A DNA stretch of 64,000 nucleotides from the NCBI RefSeq assembly GCF_038096175.1, contig NZ_CP151099.1, forward strand, positions 5,434,001 to 5,498,000, given 5' to 3'. The notes under the pieces are model-generated. The model had not been told where the DNA came from. It was given only the letters and a program-made list of their open reading frames with translations, and made no database searches. Within the stretch, counting starts at the first letter, position 1. Each line of letters begins with the position of its first letter. Shown here in pieces: positions 1-9,711 of the stretch. The position numbers and the translations under genes are program-made. Origin of the DNA: Nostoc sp. UHCC 0302 (GTDB taxonomy: Bacteria; Cyanobacteriota; Cyanobacteriia; Cyanobacteriales; Nostocaceae).

Positions 1-212
1 TAGTTGCCATTGTCAGTCCAGAGTCTGCCCCGATTAAACGGATCATCACCGATGCACGGGACAGAGGTCAATTGATAGATGCAACTTACGGTCGCCGAAC
101 AAGGGCTGTAATTATCACTGATTCCAGCCACGTAATTCTGTCGGCGATTCAACCGGAAACGGTGGCGAATCGCTTTGTGATTTCCCGCGATCATCAAGTT
201 GTAGATAATTAA
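1..212 (+). CDS. remA: RemA/DUF370 family regulatory protein, 3' part
   Basis: The last 69 codons of a gene cut by the window edge; the reading frame begins at base 3. The residues [20 protein letters not shown], followed by [20 protein letters not shown], are the conserved core of the DUF370/RemA family, small DNA-binding proteins that regulate extracellular matrix genes in Bacillus. The family is usually about 85-90 residues, so roughly 20 N-terminal residues lie outside. It sits directly upstream of gmk, a gene order widely seen in cyanobacteria and Firmicutes. The role in cyanobacteria is not established. The family call is firm, the function is inferred. Confidence 0.85.
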   Translation, partial: VAIVSPESAPIKRIITDARDRGQLIDATYGRRTRAVIITDSSHVILSAIQPETVANRFVISRDHQVVDN

Positions 213-390
213 TTAAGAATCCGATTTACAACCCTACCTCTATTTGCACCATTTCGGCAGTACTATGTGAATTAGACAATTTTTCTGTCACCCGTGCTAC
301 AAATTTCTTAGTCAATAGTAGTCTTGGCTAAAAACACAAGACTCATGGCTAATGAAAGAATATCTCTTGATTAATTCACAGGTTGAATGG

Positions 391-987
391 ATGATGCAAG
401 TTTTACCCATCCAGAGTGCTACTACCAAAGAATGCCCGCCTAATGGCAGGTTAATTGTTTTAACCGGCCCTAGTGGCGTTGGCAAAGGAACTTTAATGCG
501 ATCGCTTCTCCAGCGTCATCCGGAACTATACTATTCTGTCTCCGTGACGACTCGTTCTCCCCGTCCAGGGGAAATTGATGGCAAAAACTATTACTTTATT
601 AGCCGTAGTAAGTTTGAACAATTGGTCGCTCAAGGCCAGTTCTTAGAATGGGCGGAGTTTGCTGGTAATTATTACGGTACACCCAGTGAAACTGTGCTTA
701 ACCAAATTCGCTCCGGCAAGTTAGTGGTGCTGGAAATTGAACTAGAAGGAGCAAGACAAATTCGTACCTCCTTCCCCAGTGCTAAGAGCATTTTTATTTT
801 GCCACCTTCCTTTGAGGAATTGGAAAAACGTATACGTGGTCGCGCCCAGGACTCTGAAGAAGCGATCGCCCGTCGTTTGCGCCGCGCCCAGGAAGAAATT
901 AAAGCCGCAGATGAATTTGATCTTCAAATCGTTAATGACGATTTAGAAACTGCTCTAAATGACATTGAAGCGGCTTTATTTGGATAA
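391..987 (+). CDS. gmk: guanylate kinase
   Basis: Guanylate kinase phosphorylates GMP to GDP with ATP in the cytoplasm, a step of GTP and dGTP synthesis. From the ATG at 391 the protein is 198 residues, normal for the family. The P-loop GPSGVGKGT lies at residues 26-34, followed by the GMP-binding [13 protein letters not shown] segment and the lid region with [16 protein letters not shown]. The frame stays open back to an ATG at 352, but those 13 extra codons are not part of the family and lack a ribosome site; a second ATG at 394 is equally possible. It follows remA and converges on psaL across a hairpin-forming repeat. Confidence 0.95.
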   Translation: MMQVLPIQSATTKECPPNGRLIVLTGPSGVGKGTLMRSLLQRHPELYYSVSVTTRSPRPGEIDGKNYYFISRSKFEQLVAQGQFLEWAEFAGNYYGTPSETVLNQIRSGKLVVLEIELEGARQIRTSFPSAKSIFILPPSFEELEKRIRGRAQDSEEAIARRLRRAQEEIKAADEFDLQIVNDDLETALNDIEAALFG

Positions 988-1032
988 GTTAAGAGTTAGG
1001 AGTGAAAAATTCAAATTCCTAACTCCTAACTT
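986..1032. terminator. inverted repeat between convergent gmk and psaL
   Basis: A 16-nt arm (986-1001) and its partner (1017-1032) are complementary at 15 of 16 positions and are built from the GAGTTAGGA heptamer-type repeat. It overlaps the end of gmk and lies between two convergent genes, so it can serve as a bidirectional terminator. No long U-run follows, so termination is an inference. Confidence 0.45.
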
Positions 1033-1044
1033 ATAACTCGTAAA

Positions 1045-1566
1045 TTAACCGAATAGACCTTGAATTAGTCCTAAATTACTAGTCAGAAAGTAAGCAACTA
1101 CTGCACCGCCAATTCCACCAATTAAAAAAGTACTGGCAAAGTTATTCCAGCTTTCTTTGGAATTAAAAGCATCTGCTGGAGGGTTGGGTACGGTAACGCT
1201 AGCTAGTGCTTTAGGAGGATTGCTATTCGCATACAAGGATAAAGCACCAGTAAGAAGAACAACTAAGCCAATGGCTGCCAATAATCCAGCTAAGTTAGCA
1301 TTAGCTGTATCACGTAAGGGCCCCAATTTTGCAAAGGGGCCAAACAGCCAGTAACCATGAGCTGCTCCCACTTCTAGCCCGCGTCTACCAGCACTCAGAC
1401 CTGGGCGATAAGCGGGTAAGTTATTAATGAACCACTTCACTATGGGAGAAGAATTAACCGGGGTTTCTAGGTTGCCTATTTGCGGATCACGTCCTGCTGG
1501 AAAAACAACTTCCCGATTTCTGGGATCGCTCGGCAGATTTTTTGATGCATCTACTGCTTGCGCCAT
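1045..1566 (-). CDS. psaL: photosystem I reaction center subunit XI
   Basis: PsaL is the integral thylakoid subunit that joins PSI monomers into trimers or tetramers. The 173-residue product matches the family: the N-terminal motif DPQIGNLETPVNSSPIVKWF, then LPAYRPGLSAGRRGLEVGAAHGYW, and three hydrophobic segments (about residues 75-100, 105-125 and 145-172). A GAGG ribosome site lies 12 nt before the ATG. Other PSI genes follow just downstream in coordinates (psaJ, psaF), on the same strand but upstream in transcription, separated by 273 bp containing a hairpin, so psaL probably has its own promoter. Confidence 0.97.
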   Translation of the reverse strand: MAQAVDASKNLPSDPRNREVVFPAGRDPQIGNLETPVNSSPIVKWFINNLPAYRPGLSAGRRGLEVGAAHGYWLFGPFAKLGPLRDTANANLAGLLAAIGLVVLLTGALSLYANSNPPKALASVTVPNPPADAFNSKESWNNFASTFLIGGIGGAVVAYFLTSNLGLIQGLFG

Positions 1567-1683
1567 ATTTTATGTTCGCCTCTAAATTAGAATGGTGGCA
1601 TTTTTATATTAATAATAATTGTAGCTAAAGATTTTTTTTGACTGATAAGTTTAGAAAAATTAATTAAGCTGTTTTCAAATCTG

Positions 1684-1720
1684 TGAAACTCGCGATCTGT
1701 AAATAAGATCACGAGTTTCA
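1684..1720. terminator. hairpin between psaJ and psaL
   Basis: TGAAACTCG (1684-1692) and CGAGTTTCA (1712-1720) form a perfect 9-bp stem, with an inner GATC/GATC pairing. It lies after psaJ in the direction of transcription. The U-run follows only on the plus-strand reading, so it may be a processing or stability element as much as a terminator. Confidence 0.45.
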
Positions 1721-1839
1721 AAAATTATTTTTGCTGCTTATTTAAGTAATAATTTCACTTAAATAAGCTGAGTAGAACAACTACACAATTTTAGACAAAA
1801 GACAACCACATTCAACTGTCTTAAATCTCCATTTTCTAC

Positions 1840-1989
1840 CTATGGCAGTGGGTGAAAAAGTAGGTCTGGGAAAAAGCGGTTGAATTCAATCAAAATACCT
1901 GCTGTGATTGTCAGCCATATAGTAGCTGCCACCGGCGCTGTGGAAATAAATTTAATCAAATAGGATGATTGGTCGCTTTTGTCAGCCAT
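1840..1989 (-). CDS. psaJ: photosystem I reaction center subunit IX
   Basis: A 49-residue single-span thylakoid protein, the usual size for PsaJ, which binds chlorophyll and helps position PsaF. After a short stromal tail ([14 protein letters not shown]) comes the membrane segment and the family motif [17 protein letters not shown]. The frame stays open upstream, but the ATG at 1989 is chosen because GGAG stands 9-10 nt before it and the family starts here. It follows psaF by 39 nt, so psaF-psaJ is one operon, as in other cyanobacteria. Confidence 0.95.
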   Translation of the reverse strand: MADKSDQSSYLIKFISTAPVAATIWLTITAGILIEFNRFFPDLLFHPLP

Positions 1990-2028
1990 GAATTTAGTCT
2001 CCAAAACAAGTGAATCAGTTAAGCTCAA

Positions 2029-2523
2029 TTAACGTGGTGAAACAGGAATTTCTGTATCCTTGGCTGTTAATTTTCCCGAAAGGAATTCTTGTAGCGCTGC
2101 CACTGGCCAAGTAAAGCCTGACAAGATGATTGGTAGTGCAATCCCAAGATCGATCTGAATTTCTTTTTGTTCAGAATCAGATCCTTTTTTGATTGTTTGC
2201 AGGTAAGTACGACCTACCCAACCAATCCAACCAGCAATATAGAGGAAGAGAATGCTGGGAATTAAGAAATCACCAGCACGGTCAAGACGACCATCAACAA
2301 TCAAGTGGGGGTAACCTTCAGGGCCGCACAGCGCCTGAGAATAACGCTCAAATCGCTTTCTCCCTGATTCGGGATCGGCGGTAGTATTACGGGCATTTGC
2401 TGCTAACTGTTGAAAAGCGGGAGAGTCTTTACAAGGTACTAAATTAGCCCCAAGAGCTTTAGCTGGGGGGGCAAAATTGACCCAAAGACAAATCGCTAAA
2501 ATCAAAGCAAACAATCGTCGCAT
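2029..2523 (-). CDS. psaF: photosystem I reaction center subunit III (plastocyanin/cytochrome c6 docking)
   Basis: PsaF is the lumen-exposed PSI subunit near the donor docking site. The 164-residue precursor has a signal peptide ending near [11 protein letters not shown] (residues 1-23), a lumenal helix domain with the conserved pair of cysteines (VPCKDSPAF and [16 protein letters not shown]), and membrane segments around residues 90-110 and 125-145. An AAGGA ribosome site precedes the ATG by about 9 nt. It is the first gene of the psaF-psaJ operon; upstream is a repeat-rich spacer shared with the divergent tsaD. Confidence 0.97.
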   Translation of the reverse strand: MRRLFALILAICLWVNFAPPAKALGANLVPCKDSPAFQQLAANARNTTADPESGRKRFERYSQALCGPEGYPHLIVDGRLDRAGDFLIPSILFLYIAGWIGWVGRTYLQTIKKGSDSEQKEIQIDLGIALPIILSGFTWPVAALQEFLSGKLTAKDTEIPVSPR

Positions 2524-2685
2524 GGAGTTGTTTCCTTTTATTACAAAACAAAAAGTTTTTTGTACAAAACGAAGCGGCTTGTACAGTCTTTATTTGCATA
2601 ACTAGCAAGTCATCATACTCTTGGGCGGTAACCGAGTAAAGTTTAAGTAAATAAAAGTTAAAGCTTCTCAACCAAGAGGGAGTTT

Positions 2686-2821
2686 TGAGTGCTGAGTGCT
2701 GAGTGCTGAGTTAGGAGTTTTGAGTACTTAGTGGGAGAGTAGGGGAGAATAATTAATGACTCCTAACTCTCCTGTACAGACGCGACGAGTAGCGTCTCTC
2801 CTAACTCCTAACTCAGCACTC
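2686..2821. repeat. TGAGTGC heptamer array and 19-bp perfect inverted repeat
   Basis: Three tandem TGAGTGC heptamers (2686-2706) run into GAGTGCTGAGTTAGGAGTT (2701-2719), whose exact reverse complement stands at 2803-2821. The arms can fold into a long hairpin with an 83-nt loop that contains a GACGCGACGAGTAGCGTC palindrome. This is a short tandemly repeated repetitive sequence as found in Nostoc-type genomes. It sits in the divergent psaF/tsaD spacer. Confidence 0.85.
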
Positions 2822-2893
2822 TTGTTGTTGTAGCGTAGTAGAGAAGTAAGATTCTCTTTACTACTCAGGACTCAGGACTCATTACTCTTTTTT

Positions 2894-3943
2894 ATGGCAA
2901 CCGTTTTAGCAATAGAAACCAGCTGTGATGAAACTGCCGTCGCGATTGTGAACAATCGTGAAGTTTGTAGCAGCATCATAGTTTCGCAAATCCCAGTTCA
3001 TCAGCAGTATGGCGGGGTAGTACCAGAAGTAGCTTCTCGTCAGCACTTAGAAACTATCAATGAGGCGATCGCCGAAGCCATAAAGCAAGCCGAACTAGGC
3101 TGGAATCAAATTGATGGGATTGCTGCCACTTGTGCGCCTGGACTCGTAGGAGCGCTGTTAGTGGGGTTAACTGCTGCCAAAACCCTAGCGATGGTACACA
3201 ACAAACCTTTGGTAGGAGTTCATCACCTGGAAGGTCATATTTACGCGACTTACTTGAGCGAGCCAAGCTTAAATCCCCCTTTCTTAAGTTTATTAGTTTC
3301 TGGTGGACATACAAGCTTGATTTACGTCAAAGACTGTGGTATATACGAAACCCTGGGTCAAACCCGTGATGATGCTGCGGGTGAAGCTTTTGATAAAGTG
3401 GCACGCTTGTTAAAGCTGGGTTATCCCGGTGGGCCAGTAATTGACAAGCTGGCACAAACTGGAAATCCCCATGCCTTTGCATTACCAGAAGGAAAAGTTT
3501 CTCTTCCTGGTGGCGGATATCATCGTTACGATGGAAGTTTTAGTGGATTAAAGACAGCAGTACTGCGTCTAGTGCAGCAGTTAGAGCAAGATGGTAGACA
3601 AGTCCCAGTGGCAGATTTAGCCGCAAGTTTTCAGGAAACTGTAGCGCGATCGCTCACCAAAAAAGCGATCGCTTGCGCCCTTGACTATGGTCTAGACACA
3701 ATTTCTGTCGGTGGCGGTGTAGCAGCCAATAGCGGTCTGAGAAAAAACTTACAAGCCGCTGCCATTGAGCATAATCTGCGGGTGCTATTTCCACCCCTGA
3801 AATTTTGTACCGATAATGCTGCCATGATTGGCTGTGCTGCCGCCGATCATCTATCCCGCGGTCATACTTCACCCCTAACTTTAGGCGTTGAGTCTAGGCT
3901 ACCCCTTAGTCAGGTGATGAAGTTGTATCAATCTGAGTCTTGA
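2894..3943 (+). CDS. tsaD: tRNA N6-adenosine threonylcarbamoyltransferase
   Basis: TsaD transfers the threonylcarbamoyl group from TC-AMP to A37 of tRNAs that read ANN codons, as part of the TsaB-TsaD-TsaE complex. At 349 residues it has normal length. The N-terminal [17 protein letters not shown], the iron-binding HLEGH (His111 and His115), the SGGHT nucleotide loop, the [22 protein letters not shown]-type segment and the late [10 protein letters not shown] and CTDNAAMIG motifs are all present. The TC-AMP synthase TsaC is also in this window, about 6 kb downstream. No good ribosome site is visible before the ATG; the start is set by the family N-terminus. Confidence 0.97.
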   Translation: MATVLAIETSCDETAVAIVNNREVCSSIIVSQIPVHQQYGGVVPEVASRQHLETINEAIAEAIKQAELGWNQIDGIAATCAPGLVGALLVGLTAAKTLAMVHNKPLVGVHHLEGHIYATYLSEPSLNPPFLSLLVSGGHTSLIYVKDCGIYETLGQTRDDAAGEAFDKVARLLKLGYPGGPVIDKLAQTGNPHAFALPEGKVSLPGGGYHRYDGSFSGLKTAVLRLVQQLEQDGRQVPVADLAASFQETVARSLTKKAIACALDYGLDTISVGGGVAANSGLRKNLQAAAIEHNLRVLFPPLKFCTDNAAMIGCAAADHLSRGHTSPLTLGVESRLPLSQVMKLYQSES

Positions 3944-3990
3944 GGGAAAGATGGGGAAGCAGGAGGAGATAAGGAAGAAATAACTCCTGG

Positions 3991-4989
3991 CTAGTTTCTC
4001 TCTGTTCGCGTAGCGTCTCCTTTAGGAGAAGTTCCGATTGGAGGAAGCCTCTGCTCAGACTTCTCTGTGTCTCCTGACTCCTGACTCCTGACTATTAACT
4101 GGATACTATCAGCAACTGCATCCGGCTGCTCCAACATAGCTAGATGCCCGCAATCAGGAATTTCTATAACGTTGTTAGCAGAGTATTGGAACAAACTATG
4201 AAAGCTAGCTAAATGGCGCACGTACTTCGGTTCCATAACCTTGTCTTCGGCACCAGCCAAAAAATAAACTGGCTGCTTAAGTTGGGATACTAATTGGGGT
4301 AGACGGTTAACTTCTTCCTCAGTTGTCGAATCTAAGAGAGTTCCTAGAGCAGCTTCTGGGTCAGCCACGACGAAATCAATCACCCGCTGACGCGCCCAAT
4401 AGCGGTCTAACGGACGTGCCACACTCGCTCTAGTAAAGAGCAAATCAATCAAAGGTACTTGGGACAGCCAACGCGGGCGGACTTGCAAAAATTTCTGCCC
4501 AGCCGAGCGAAACTGCTCAAAAGCTTCTTTAAGATAAATCCCACCGCCAGCATTGATACAGATCACTCCTTTAACACACTCAGGTAATTGAGCAGCTGCC
4601 CAAAGAGCGATCGTACCTCCCAAGGAGTGACCAATTAGCCAAGCACTACTAATATTTAGTTGTTGCAACAGGGCTGCTAAATCCTCAGCATAAGCCGCTG
4701 GAGTATAAAGAGAATCGAAAGGTGAGCCAACCGCACTAGTAGATATAGGCGTCAGGCTTAGAGAAGTTTGTGTTTGATCAAAATCAGTTTTTGCCTGGGA
4801 CTTGGACTCACCAAAACCCCGCAAATCATAAGACAAGCACTGTAAATCAGCTGATAGGCGAGAAATCACAGGTTGCCAGTATCCACGGCTATTCAGCCAA
4901 CCGTGGATAAATACTAAAGCATGGGGGCAGGAAGTGGGAGCCGTTAGCTCGTATGCGTGTGGAACGCCCAAGATTTCAATGGTTGCCAT
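3991..4989 (-). CDS. alpha/beta-fold hydrolase
   Basis: A 332-residue alpha/beta-hydrolase with an intact catalytic set: the oxyanion region FIHGWLNSRGYW, nucleophile elbow GHSLGG (Ser122), a late acidic residue in LAGAEDKVM, and His in PDCGHLAMLEQP. The substrate cannot be told; the family includes esterases, epoxide hydrolases and haloperoxidases. Two oddities: residues about 70-95 are a low-complexity Ser/Thr stretch, and the last 30 or so residues are encoded by dispersed repeats (CTCCTGA heptamers and a GCGTAGCGTCTCC palindrome), so the native C-terminus probably ended near residue 300. Confidence 0.85.
   Translation of the reverse strand: MATIEILGVPHAYELTAPTSCPHALVFIHGWLNSRGYWQPVISRLSADLQCLSYDLRGFGESKSQAKTDFDQTQTSLSLTPISTSAVGSPFDSLYTPAAYAEDLAALLQQLNISSAWLIGHSLGGTIALWAAAQLPECVKGVICINAGGGIYLKEAFEQFRSAGQKFLQVRPRWLSQVPLIDLLFTRASVARPLDRYWARQRVIDFVVADPEAALGTLLDSTTEEEVNRLPQLVSQLKQPVYFLAGAEDKVMEPKYVRHLASFHSLFQYSANNVIEIPDCGHLAMLEQPDAVADSIQLIVRSQESGDTEKSEQRLPPIGTSPKGDATRTERN
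3999..4094. repeat. dispersed palindrome plus CTCCTGA heptamers inside a CDS end
   Basis: GCGTAGCGTCTCC followed by TTTAGGAGAAG, then several CTCCTGA heptamers. The same GCGTAGCGTCTCC word recurs elsewhere in the window (for example near 14910 and 45270). Here it codes the tail of the hydrolase. Confidence 0.7.
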
Positions 4990-5098
4990 ATTTATATCGT
5001 ACCCTTAAGGGCGGGTGCGACTAAATACGGAATTAGAAGAGAGTTAGGAGTTAGGGGTAAGGAATTGTTAATTTTTAACTCATAACTCATAACTTTTT

Positions 5099-5818
5099 TC
5101 ATTTACCCAACAACCTCTGTCGCACCCCTTCAGCAATTTTGTGGCCTAGATATTCAGGAATCAGGCTTTCATTCGGCCCCAACAAGTAGAGGATTAGTCG
5201 TGTACGTCCACGCCAAACCAATAAATTGGCATTGACTACTAACAAGTCTTCCTGCCAGATAGCGTACATCACTTTGTAAAACAATCCTGGCTGATTATCA
5301 GCTTCAATTACTAGGGCTGGGAGATGAAAGACAGGATCAACATAAAACTCTGTTTGTACCTGCTCCAAACCAGTATCTAGGTTAAATTCTACCGCTAGCA
5401 TTTCTTCTACTTCAAACCGACCACCTAAAGCTTCGCGAATAGCACGGCAGACATTTTCTGCGGTTTTCTCGGTCAGAGCTTTGCTGCCGCGAGACACTAG
5501 CAGTTTAATAAAAACTAACATCGGCGGTCTGATCTGTCCGTATAGACTTAGACCGTGGATAGTCAACCCATAAGCTGCCAGCACTCCAAAAATATCGCTG
5601 AGAAGAAAAGACTGGTTACGGTAAGCAAAATGCAGGGCGCTCTTGCTACCTTCCGGTTTGAGTTCTATAACAGCGCGTCTAGTTTTATAGAGACGGTAGG
5701 CTAGCCGTAAATTTTGCAGTTGAATCTCACTGCTGACAAATTGTTCATAAAACTGGGGAAACGCTCGGTTAAAGCGCTTTAGGAGTTCTAGTGTCGAAGA
5801 TTTTAAACCAGAAGCCAT
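5099..5818 (-). CDS. conserved cyanobacterial ACT-domain-like protein
   Basis: A 239-residue soluble protein without signal peptide or membrane segments. Two stretches look like ACT modules: residues about 65-135 (RNQSFLLSDIFGVLAAYGLTIHGLSLYG) and 165-235 (VIEADNQPGLFYKVMYAIWQEDLLVVNANLLVWRGRTRLILYLLG). The phrase DNQPGLFYKV is typical of ACT domains related to those of the uridylyltransferase GlnD, which sense amino acids such as glutamine. No catalytic domain is present, so a small-molecule-sensing or adaptor role is inferred. It stands alone, with a heptamer-rich spacer upstream. Confidence 0.6.
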   Translation of the reverse strand: MASGLKSSTLELLKRFNRAFPQFYEQFVSSEIQLQNLRLAYRLYKTRRAVIELKPEGSKSALHFAYRNQSFLLSDIFGVLAAYGLTIHGLSLYGQIRPPMLVFIKLLVSRGSKALTEKTAENVCRAIREALGGRFEVEEMLAVEFNLDTGLEQVQTEFYVDPVFHLPALVIEADNQPGLFYKVMYAIWQEDLLVVNANLLVWRGRTRLILYLLGPNESLIPEYLGHKIAEGVRQRLLGK

Positions 5819-6883
<1,065 letters not shown>

Positions 6884-7180
6884 GACTCAGCCAAAATAAA
6901 ACAGCTTACTAAAAGAAAATCAGCTATAGTAGTGAAAGTCTATTTTTGCAAAGTGATTTGGATAAGTTTACGCTAACAAATAAGCTGGTGTATGCTTATA
7001 ACTAACTTTTTACTGTAGCCTTTATTTAGTGTAAGAATCTAATAACCTCGTTCTTACAGCAGACTAAGGTTATTAGCAAAAAACTGCTTCATCTGATATA
7101 ATAGCCTTGGTGCCTATTTAAAGTACTATCGCTTTTGTCAAAAGTGAAAGCCAAAGCACTATAATGTAGATTGATCTATT

Positions 7181-7254
7181 CGGGATGTAGCGCAGCTTGG
7201 TAGCGCGCCTGCTTTGGGAGCAGGATGCCGCAGGTTCAAATCCTGTCATCCCGA
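7181..7254 (+). tRNA. tRNA-Pro (anticodon TGG)
   Basis: The acceptor stem CGGGATG (7181-7187) pairs with CATCCCG (7247-7253), discriminator A at 7254. The anticodon stem CCTGC/GCAGG encloses TTTGGGA with anticodon TGG at 7215-7217. D-loop AGCTTGGTAG and T-arm GCAGGTTCAAATCCTGT are standard. CCA is not encoded. Confidence 0.97.
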
Positions 7255-7270
7255 TTTTATATTTTTGAGG

Positions 7271-7308
7271 AATAAACTCCAGACTTGTTAGTAAATCTGG
7301 AGTTTATT
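7271..7308 (+). terminator. terminator of tRNA-Pro
   Basis: AATAAACTCCAGA (7271-7283) and TCTGGAGTTTATT (7296-7308) form a perfect 13-bp stem 17 nt after the tRNA, followed by T-rich sequence. Confidence 0.75.
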
Positions 7309-7745
7309 TATGTATAAAATTAAAAAATTAAAATTTCCTATCTTTAGATTAAGGATTGACTCAGGGTTTTCTTGGTAAGATGTGCATTTAAATTGCATAT
7401 TTCCACGGAAATAATCAATTTAGTTTTTCTGCTCTTAGACTGGTTTTTCAATACTAATAGGTAAATTTCTCCTTAAACGCTAAGTTCTCTGAAAACTTTG
7501 TTCTGTATAGATTTGAGCAGATATGGAACTAACAGCAAATGGAACGATTAATTAGGTAATGACGTCACACATATCCGAGAAAGACAACAAAATGGCATTT
7601 ATCAACTTCAGGGTTGCGAAAATATGTCGCTATTTGAGAGCGGCATATAATAGGTATCTACAGCATTTCACGGTAAATAAGAAAGCTCAATTAAGTAAAA
7701 CTCAATTTGAGCAAAGTCAAACAGTCAATTGGGGAAGGCGATACC

Positions 7746-7845
7746 ATAGCAATCCTAAATGCTTCGGAAATATTGCGTTTTGAGCATTGACAGTTTAATG
7801 GTCAACAACCATGATGAGTTTTTTACAACTCATATGGATTGCTAT
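7746..7845. repeat. MITE-like 100-bp element ending in ATAGCAATCC inverted repeats
   Basis: ATAGCAATCC (7746-7755) and GGATTGCTAT (7836-7845) are perfect 10-bp terminal inverted repeats enclosing about 80 bp with no coding capacity. The rest of the gap (7309-7922) is AT-rich. A 74-codon open frame at 7559-7783 there has no family resemblance and partly overlaps this element, so it is not called as a gene. Confidence 0.45.
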
Positions 7846-7922
7846 ATAACTAAAACAAGTTAGCGCTGTGCAGTTACAACAATTTGTCAAACGTAATGAA
7901 ATTATTGATGCAAGGAGCAGTT

Positions 7923-8744
7923 ATGAAATCATTGGTTCGCTGGGGCGCAACATTAGGTCTAGTCGGGAGTACACTGCTGGGTACGGTCTTTGGGGCAAAT
8001 TTGGCAGTGCTGGCATTGTCAGAACAGCAAATAAAAGAAAAATTAGACTCAGTACCCGTGTACTTGATTACTAACGAAAAAGGCTTACCCCTAAGTCGTA
8101 CCTTGCCTCAAGGACAAAACGCACAAAAAGGTGGTTCCGTAACTGGCGTTTATATGAGTCGGCAAGAAGCTCAAGCTTTTATCAATGAGCTGAAGAATGC
8201 ACAAGGCAAAGACCCGAAACTGAGTGACATGGTGAAAAACCTACAAGTTACACCAGTACCTTTAGGGGTAATTTATCAACAATTGCAACAAACCAAAAAC
8301 CAGCCAAACCGTCTTTTGTTTGCCTTTAAACCCGTAGACCAAGAAATTCAGGGGGCATTGGAATTACTGCGTCAAAGCGGTCAACAAGTAAATCAGTTTA
8401 AGAGTGTGCCTGTTTTTGCTGTCAGATTTGCGCCAGATAAAGGATATGTACCCATTAAACTGACATCTGATAATCAGCAACTTATTCCTTTATTTTTGAG
8501 TAAGCAAGACGCACAAGGTTTATTAAACCAAGTGAAGCCAAAAAATCCCAAGGCTGATATTCAAGTAATAGATGTAGACGGGGTGATTAAAACCTTAAAG
8601 GATAAAAATGATCCCTGGCTGAACCAAGTTGTCTTAGTTCCATCCCCAGAATCTAGAGAATATATCAAGACACTACCCAGGAATAACGCACCTGCTACTC
8701 CAAATAGAAGCAATTCGCAGCCTGCAAAGCCTCAACAACGTTAA
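7923..8744 (+). CDS. Tic22-like periplasmic protein
   Basis: A 273-residue precursor: signal peptide (about residues 1-33, ending near LAVLALS), then a Tic22 fold with two related halves, VPVYLITNEKGLPLSRTL...GVYMSRQEAQAFI and VPVFAVRFAPDKGYVPIKL...PLFLSKQDAQGLL. Tic22 proteins are periplasmic or intermembrane-space factors; in Anabaena a Tic22 homologue was linked to outer-membrane biogenesis. The C-terminal tail is Asn/Pro/Gln-rich. The ATG at 7923 is chosen because AAGGAG stands 7 nt before it and it begins the signal peptide; the frame is open further upstream. prmC starts 3 nt after the stop, so the two are one transcript. Confidence 0.85.
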   Translation: MKSLVRWGATLGLVGSTLLGTVFGANLAVLALSEQQIKEKLDSVPVYLITNEKGLPLSRTLPQGQNAQKGGSVTGVYMSRQEAQAFINELKNAQGKDPKLSDMVKNLQVTPVPLGVIYQQLQQTKNQPNRLLFAFKPVDQEIQGALELLRQSGQQVNQFKSVPVFAVRFAPDKGYVPIKLTSDNQQLIPLFLSKQDAQGLLNQVKPKNPKADIQVIDVDGVIKTLKDKNDPWLNQVVLVPSPESREYIKTLPRNNAPATPNRSNSQPAKPQQR

Positions 8745-8747
8745 GGC

Positions 8748-9641
8748 ATGGTGGATAAACAGCCGAAGGTAGTTTCCGGATTACAACTTTGGCAATGGCG
8801 AGATAGGGCAATCAAAGCAGCGATCGCAACTGATGTACCTCTAGCAGAAGTAGATTGGCTTCTGTTAGAGGTGGCTGGGTTAGACCGCTTGGCACTGCGT
8901 TTGGAGTCTTTTAAAACTCTGCCTCAAATTCAGATGCAGTTGTCAATAGAAGAGTTAGACCATCTCTGGCAGAGGCGATTAAATGACCGCTTACCTGTGC
9001 AGTATATTGCGGGAGTTACACCTTGGCGGCAGTTTAAAATCGCAGTGTCGAGTGCAGTTTTAATTCCCAGACCAGAGACAGAGTGCTTGATTGATCTGGC
9101 TGTAGCGGCTGCTAGCAATGCATCAGGGCATTGGGCAGATTTAGGGACTGGAAGTGGTGCGATCGCTCTAGGGCTAGCAGATGTCTTCCCAGAGGCAACA
9201 ATTCACGCCGTTGATTACAGCCAAGAAGCCTTGGCGATCGCCCAAACCAATGCCCATAATTTAGGTCTTGCTAACCGCATTCGATTTTATCAAGGTTCCT
9301 GGTGGGAGCCGCTGGCATCTCTTAAAGGTCAGTTCAGTGGGATGGTGTCAAATCCTCCTTATATCCCCACCAATACCTTGTCTACTCTCCAACCAGAAGT
9401 AGTTAATCATGAACCACATCTAGCTCTAAATGGTGGTGTTGATGGTTTAAATTCCATCCGCCATTTGATAGAAGTCTCTCCCAGTTACTTACAACCTGGT
9501 GGCGTGTGGCTGATTGAGATGATGGCAGGGCAAGCGGATGTAGTTCGAGAACTTTTGCAAAATCAAGGTAGCTATTACAACATTCAAATTCATGCTGATT
9601 TAGCTGGAATTGAACGCTTTGCTCTAGCCTATAAGAGTTAG
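8748..9641 (+). CDS. prmC: peptide chain release factor N5-glutamine methyltransferase
   Basis: PrmC methylates the GGQ glutamine of release factors RF1 and RF2 using S-adenosylmethionine. The 297-residue product has the N-terminal helical domain, then a Rossmann methyltransferase domain with LGTGSGAIALGLA (SAM motif I) and the catalytic NPPYIP near residue 202. Length is normal. It is tightly coupled to the Tic22-like gene upstream. The last two codons and the stop lie inside a dispersed inverted repeat that separates it from tsaC. Confidence 0.95.
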   Translation: MVDKQPKVVSGLQLWQWRDRAIKAAIATDVPLAEVDWLLLEVAGLDRLALRLESFKTLPQIQMQLSIEELDHLWQRRLNDRLPVQYIAGVTPWRQFKIAVSSAVLIPRPETECLIDLAVAAASNASGHWADLGTGSGAIALGLADVFPEATIHAVDYSQEALAIAQTNAHNLGLANRIRFYQGSWWEPLASLKGQFSGMVSNPPYIPTNTLSTLQPEVVNHEPHLALNGGVDGLNSIRHLIEVSPSYLQPGGVWLIEMMAGQADVVRELLQNQGSYYNIQIHADLAGIERFALAYKS

Positions 9642-9692
9642 GAGTGATGAGTTATGAGTTATGAGTTATGAAATTACTCACTCCTAACTCTT
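9633..9692. repeat. inverted repeat overlapping the prmC stop codon
   Basis: AAGAGTTAGGAGTGA (9633-9647) is perfectly complementary to TCACTCCTAACTCTT (9678-9692); GAGTTAT heptamers fill the loop. The prmC stop (9639-9641) is in the left arm. It can act as a terminator or stabiliser between prmC and tsaC. Confidence 0.7.
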
Positions 9693-9711
9693 AACTCCTA
9701 ACTTGGTAAAT

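Noticed and set aside
352-390. Upstream ATG for gmk
   Set aside because: Gives 13 extra residues outside the family with no ribosome site; 391 or 394 fits better.
7559-7783. A 74-codon plus-strand open frame after tRNA-Pro
   Set aside because: No ribosome site, no recognisable family, and its end runs into the MITE-like element.
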